From: an uncultured Butyrivibrio sp. | GTDB taxonomy: Bacteria; Bacillota; Clostridia; Lachnospirales; Lachnospiraceae | Direction of reading: 5' to 3' | NCBI GenBank assembly: GCA_947169985.1 | Contig: CAMVRW010000077.1 | Coordinates: 1-9,383, forward strand | DNA length: 9,383 nt | Shown: positions 6,408-9,383 of the stretch, one piece after another | Position numbering within the stretch: the stretch's first letter is position 1 | How the letters are laid out: each line of letters begins with the position of its first letter | Notes under the pieces: generated by a model | Told to the model about the DNA's origin: nothing | Database searches by the model: none | Seen by the model: the letters and a program-made list of their open reading frames with translations, nothing else | Position numbers and translations under genes: made by a program

Positions 6408-9010
6408 GGGGCCTCTTTCTTTAATTCCCTCTTGTTCTTGTACATTGCTTCATCTGCACGCTCAAATACAGGGGCAACTCTTCCGTCCTCATGGTATCTG
6501 CTGGCACCTGCAGCAATTACCACATCCCCTTTCAGCTTGTTTTTCTCATTATGCTTTTGGAGCTTATCCATAAGGGCAGCCAGGTTAATATAATCATAGC
6601 CCTGAACCACTGCCACAAATTCGTCGCCACCCACCCTGTATACAGGACTGTGCTTGAAGATACGACAGATGATATTGCATCCCTTTATGATGAACTTGTC
6701 ACCGGCCTGATGACCCAATGTGTCGTTGACCTCTTTAAGGCCGTTCAGGTCGAAAACAGCAATGGCAAATTCAAGGTTTGGATTCTCTTTTATGTTCTCA
6801 TCCATTCTCTTTTCAGCTTCTGAGTATGCATGCTTATTCTTAACCTTTGTGAGCTCGTCAATATTGGCCTTGATCTCAGCAGCATTGAGGTTCATGGCAT
6901 ATTCCTGCTCACGTCTTATCTGCTGGTCAATGTCCAGTATACCTACTATGAGGTTTGTTTTACCCTCTTCGTCAAGAAGCTTGGCTCTTAAAGAGACATA
7001 GCGAGGCTCCCCATCAATCATGAGCCTGTGTTCATTTACAAACATTCCCGATCGCTTTATCTCTTTTAGCACCTTTTCTTTTGTGAAAGCCGATAGGAAG
7101 GAATCAACGTCATCCTCGTAAAGACCCTTTGGGACTCTTTCTATTACGTTATTAAAGTAATCATCACCCTCATCTTCTATAGCCATATCCGAGATGATAT
7201 TTCCGGGGTTATATTTATTGTAGTGGTCTGTTTCAGGATCAACTGTATACAGATAGATAAAGTTTCCGGTCAGAGCTCCTACCCTTGAGTAGATAAGTCT
7301 CTCCTCCTTTGCTCTTTCTACAGTCTCCCTGCCCTTCATCTGTTCATCAACGTTGTTGATACCAATGATAATGAAATTTCCGTCGCCCCTTACCTTTACT
7401 GCTTTAATGCATACAAATACAGGATCTCCTTCTATCATTGCCCTTGTAACAAATGAAAAGACACCGGTCTTTTTTATCTGACTCTGTATGTTCTTCCTGG
7501 TTAAGGCCTTTTTAAAGGTCTCAAGGTCTTCCTCATATATCGGAACATCAAATTCATTGCGTTCAAGATCAAAGTAATCCGTTCCATGTTTTGTGAGCTT
7601 GATATCACGATTTGCTCCGTCAGGAGTATACTCAGTGTACACACCGGTATCCATATCCACAAAGAAAAGCTTAATATAATCCTCGGAAAGAGCTCTGGCT
7701 ATGTAGTTGTAGTTCAGGCCTTCATCCGCAGCAGACTCAGAAATAGAAAGGATTGCAAGAGCCACAGCATTTGCTCCTGTCACAGGGTTTGTTGCTATTC
7801 TTCGCATAAACAGCTGAAGTATTCTTCCATCCGCTGTTCTGTCGTCAATGATCTTCCGCTTTCCCTCCTTAGCGCATTGTCTTACTGCGTTAAAAGAGTA
7901 ATATCCCGTTCCTTTAGGTATCTGATCATAGGGTATTTCCTTGTTTTCTACATACTTCGGGAAATTAACTGAAGCAAACTCCCTAAAGCTCTTGTTTGCC
8001 CGGACGATAGTAACCTTATCTTCATCCATGGCAAAAATAGCCATAGGCATTGTGTCAAAATAATTTCCCAGATTCTTTTTGTCATTTCTGGAAATAGAAA
8101 GATCGTAGAGATTAAGGCTTCCTATCTTCTCAAAGTACTCCGCTTCATCAGGATTCTCAAAACCAATCTGAATTCCCTGAACATTTCTCTGGATGATCTC
8201 AGCTAGTGATATAGGTTTTATGTAGTAATATCCTTGAAGCTTGTTACATCCCACCTCTTTTAGAAGGTTTGCCTGCTCCTTGGTCTCAACTCCCTCCGCA
8301 ACAGTTACCATGCCAAGAGAAACAGCAGTCTTAATAAGCTCAGTAACGATGATACGTCCTGCTTCACTCTTTTCAATCTGATGAACAAAAATAGAATCCA
8401 GCTTCAGAGCATCAAAAGCAATCTGCAAAAGAATGAGCATGGAGGCATTTCCTGAGCCATAGTCATCCATCCAGACCTTAACACCCTCACTTCTGAAATT
8501 CTCTACCTGCTTTTTCATGAATTCTACATCGCTGGTGATGTCTTTTTCTGAAATTTCTATAGACAGCTTGTCCCTGGTAAATCCAGAGGCGTCGATTCTC
8601 TTTACCACCTCACTTACCATGTCGCAGCTATAAAAGTCAGATCCGCTAAGGTTCACGGACTCAGGCACCACAAAAAGGCCATGCTCACGCTGGCCCTTCA
8701 TTTTGTCCAGGACTCTTTCCACCATGTAGAGATCAAGTTTATAGGTTAGTCCCTCTTCTTCTAAAACGGGAATAAATTCAGACGCTTCAAATGTTCCTTT
8801 GTCAGGATCCATCCATCTTGCATAGGCCTCTTCATCTGAAACCCTGCCACTGGCAGCACGAATAAGGGGTTGATGGAACGCCTTGATCCACTGCTGTTCC
8901 ATGGCCCTGTCCAGGTTGTCTATGAAGTACTGTTCAAGCTCCGTTCTTTCACGGCTTTTGCTTTCCAACAGCATCCTCCTGTTCGATAAAAAAGTCGACA
9001 TTTTGAACAT
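6404..9010 (-). CDS. EAL-PAS-GGDEF bifunctional cyclic-di-GMP enzyme
   Basis: An 868-residue cytoplasmic protein with no membrane segments or signal peptide. Residues 25-275 form an EAL phosphodiesterase domain with motif EAYARW (E61) and the expected residues N120, E152, D182/D183 (DDYGSG), K203, E239 (AEGVE) and Q259, so it looks catalytically competent. About 313-425 is PAS-like. Two tandem divergent PAS-like modules follow (about 434-560 and 572-700). The C-terminus is a GGDEF diguanylate cyclase (about 712-862) with DELTKVKNK, DLNGLKEVNDTLGH and intact GGDEF at 794-798. The inhibitory RxxD site is absent (FKHS at 785-788). EAL before GGDEF reverses the commoner order. Which activity dominates cannot be told from sequence. 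It is the first gene of the operon and overlaps the kinase start by 4 nt. Start choice is uncertain: ATG at 9010 has no ribosome site, while a TTG at 8968 lies 6 nt after a perfect AGGAGG. Both leave the EAL domain whole. Confidence 0.93.
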   Translation of the reverse strand: MFKMSTFLSNRRMLLESKSRERTELEQYFIDNLDRAMEQQWIKAFHQPLIRAASGRVSDEEAYARWMDPDKGTFEASEFIPVLEEEGLTYKLDLYMVERVLDKMKGQREHGLFVVPESVNLSGSDFYSCDMVSEVVKRIDASGFTRDKLSIEISEKDITSDVEFMKKQVENFRSEGVKVWMDDYGSGNASMLILLQIAFDALKLDSIFVHQIEKSEAGRIIVTELIKTAVSLGMVTVAEGVETKEQANLLKEVGCNKLQGYYYIKPISLAEIIQRNVQGIQIGFENPDEAEYFEKIGSLNLYDLSISRNDKKNLGNYFDTMPMAIFAMDEDKVTIVRANKSFREFASVNFPKYVENKEIPYDQIPKGTGYYSFNAVRQCAKEGKRKIIDDRTADGRILQLFMRRIATNPVTGANAVALAILSISESAADEGLNYNYIARALSEDYIKLFFVDMDTGVYTEYTPDGANRDIKLTKHGTDYFDLERNEFDVPIYEEDLETFKKALTRKNIQSQIKKTGVFSFVTRAMIEGDPVFVCIKAVKVRGDGNFIIIGINNVDEQMKGRETVERAKEERLIYSRVGALTGNFIYLYTVDPETDHYNKYNPGNIISDMAIEDEGDDYFNNVIERVPKGLYEDDVDSFLSAFTKEKVLKEIKRSGMFVNEHRLMIDGEPRYVSLRAKLLDEEGKTNLIVGILDIDQQIRREQEYAMNLNAAEIKANIDELTKVKNKHAYSEAEKRMDENIKENPNLEFAIAVFDLNGLKEVNDTLGHQAGDKFIIKGCNIICRIFKHSPVYRVGGDEFVAVVQGYDYINLAALMDKLQKHNEKNKLKGDVVIAAGASRYHEDGRVAPVFERADEAMYKNKRELKKEAP
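6911..7711 (-). repeat. Tandem PAS-like sensor modules in the EAL/GGDEF protein
   Basis: A protein-level repeat, not a DNA repeat. Residues about 434-560 and 572-700 share the pattern VD..T..Y.-Y, then DYF, Y.-D(L/V)..F..A.T..., I..(T/S)G.F, a short G-(D/E)-P strand, and a closing I(I/V)GI..(V/I)D.Q. The copies are diverged (visually about a quarter to a third identical), so the duplication is old. A third related copy lies in the neighbouring kinase (5325-5717). Confidence 0.7.
8975..8980 (-). promoter_or_regulatory. Perfect AGGAGG Shine-Dalgarno inside the annotated 5' end of the EAL/GGDEF gene
   Basis: AGGAGG is directly followed by ATGCTG and then TTG. The ATG (codon 13) abuts the site and is too close to be used. 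The TTG (codon 15, 8966-8968) is 6 nt away, an ideal spacing. This favours a start at 8968 and a protein of 854 residues, against the AUG at 9010, which has no recognisable ribosome site. Confidence 0.5.
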
Positions 9011-9031
9011 TTTAGCATTACTATTTTATCA
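9009..9031 (-). promoter_or_regulatory. Candidate operon promoter: two extended -10 elements
   Basis: On the minus strand TGATAAAAT (9023-9031) and TGCTAAAAT (9009-9017) each match the extended -10 pattern TGnTAnnaT with TAAAAT for TATAAT. No convincing -35 is seen for either. They lie directly after the U-tract of the upstream terminator, where an operon promoter is needed. Start sites would fall near 9016 or 9002, leaving little or no leader before the ATG at 9010 but a normal leader before the TTG at 8968. Confidence 0.4.
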
Positions 9032-9032
9032 C

Positions 9033-9069
9033 AAAAAAGTAGAGGCAACCCGGTCGGGCCACCTCTACT
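9033..9069 (-). terminator. Intrinsic terminator of the SulP transporter gene
   Basis: Arms 9056-9069 and 9038-9051 with a GACC loop. In the minus-strand RNA the stem AGUAGAGGUGGCCC pairs with GGGUUGCCUCUACU over 14 positions, three of them G-U wobbles, followed by a run of U (9037-9033). It sits 23 nt after the TGA stop of the STAS-domain gene and separates that gene from the signalling operon. Confidence 0.88.
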
Positions 9070-9092
9070 AAACAGATTTAATAATAATTTTA

Positions 9093-9383
9093 TCAAATTT
9101 CAGCTGCTCTCTTTAATGCATCGTCGATGTGAGGAAGGAAGTTCTCACGACCAACCTTCTCAACAAAACCATCCTTCTCCATGGTGTTCATAGGCTGCTC
9201 GTTTACATGTGAAAATACCAGCTGAACATTGTTCTCTTTGCACTTCTCATAGAGCTGCTCAAAGGAACGCATAGCTGTTGCATCAAGAGCGGGAACTCCA
9301 CGCATACGTATAACCAGTGCCCTGGTGAAGTCCTTGAAACCGATCTGGGCGATCAGGTCAGCATCACCAAAGAACATGGGTCC
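9093..9383 (-). CDS. SulP-family anion transporter, C-terminal STAS domain only (5' end outside window)
   Basis: The frame is open to the window edge and ends at TGA 9093-9095. The 97 visible residues begin GPMFFGDAD, the conserved entry into the STAS domain of SulP (SLC26-like) transporters. They continue with ALVIRMRGVPALDATAMRSF (the beta strand and DAT loop equivalent to the D-S-S site of SpoIIAA) and NVQLVFSHVNE, and end in a helix, DDALKRAAEI. SulP proteins are usually 500-700 residues with 10-14 membrane helices that move sulfate, bicarbonate or other anions; the membrane part is not in the window, so substrate cannot be assigned. The first Met visible is internal, not a start, because Gly-Pro precedes it in frame. 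A free-standing STAS protein is less likely given the GP-FFG motif. An intrinsic terminator follows, so it is not part of the downstream operon. Confidence 0.85.
   Translation of the reverse strand, partial: GPMFFGDADLIAQIGFKDFTRALVIRMRGVPALDATAMRSFEQLYEKCKENNVQLVFSHVNEQPMNTMEKDGFVEKVGRENFLPHIDDALKRAAEI

Noticed and set aside
7586..7972. Plus-strand open frame of 128 codons with a hydrophobic end, opposite the EAL/GGDEF gene
   Set aside because: Antisense to a continuous coding frame with conserved PAS-like segments; cysteine- and serine-rich composition fits a shadow.
9093..9377. A complete stand-alone 94-residue STAS (anti-sigma antagonist-like) protein starting at ATG 9377
   Set aside because: The frame continues upstream to the window edge with Gly-Pro before the Met, giving the SulP motif GPMFFG, so the Met is internal and the gene is truncated by the window.

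Overview
All genes in this window read on the minus strand. The overall character (low-to-middle GC, AGGAGG-type ribosome binding sites, compact U-tailed terminators, hybrid kinases and large multi-PAS c-di-GMP enzymes) suggests a Gram-positive anaerobe of the Clostridia. A Lachnospiraceae (Butyrivibrio-like) genome is my best guess. It rests on protein style only, because no rRNA or other marker gene is present.

Layout in the direction of transcription (high to low coordinates): (1) 9383-9093 is the 3' end of a SulP-type anion transporter, its cytoplasmic STAS domain, closed by a strong intrinsic terminator at 9033-9069. (2) Immediately downstream of that terminator begins a tightly packed three-gene signalling operon. 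It contains an EAL/PAS/GGDEF cyclic-di-GMP enzyme (9010-6404), a Cache-PAS hybrid histidine kinase with a receiver (6407-4080, 4-nt ATGA overlap with the first gene), and a fusion of a complete APC-superfamily amino-acid permease to a hybrid histidine kinase with a receiver (4071-1171, GTG start, 8-nt gap). An intrinsic terminator at 1135-1160 ends the operon. (3) A separate strong promoter (extended -10 TGGTATAAT) drives a PIN-PhoH ATPase of the YlaK type (1045-1), whose C-terminus lies outside the window.

The operon is the point of interest. It joins three kinds of sensing in one transcriptional unit. One is an extracytoplasmic Cache domain. The second is a transporter-like domain that could report substrate flux or occupancy. 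The third is a family of divergent PAS-like modules found twice in the c-di-GMP enzyme and once in the Cache kinase. The two kinases carry nearly identical H-boxes and each ends in its own receiver. No DNA-binding response regulator and no Hpt phosphotransfer protein is visible. Where the phosphoryl signal goes, and whether it affects the c-di-GMP enzyme, cannot be read from this window. I infer a nutrient-responsive (possibly amino-acid-responsive) circuit feeding into c-di-GMP control.

There is no gene-free stretch longer than about 125 bases. I saw no tRNA, rRNA, CRISPR array, insertion sequence or riboswitch.
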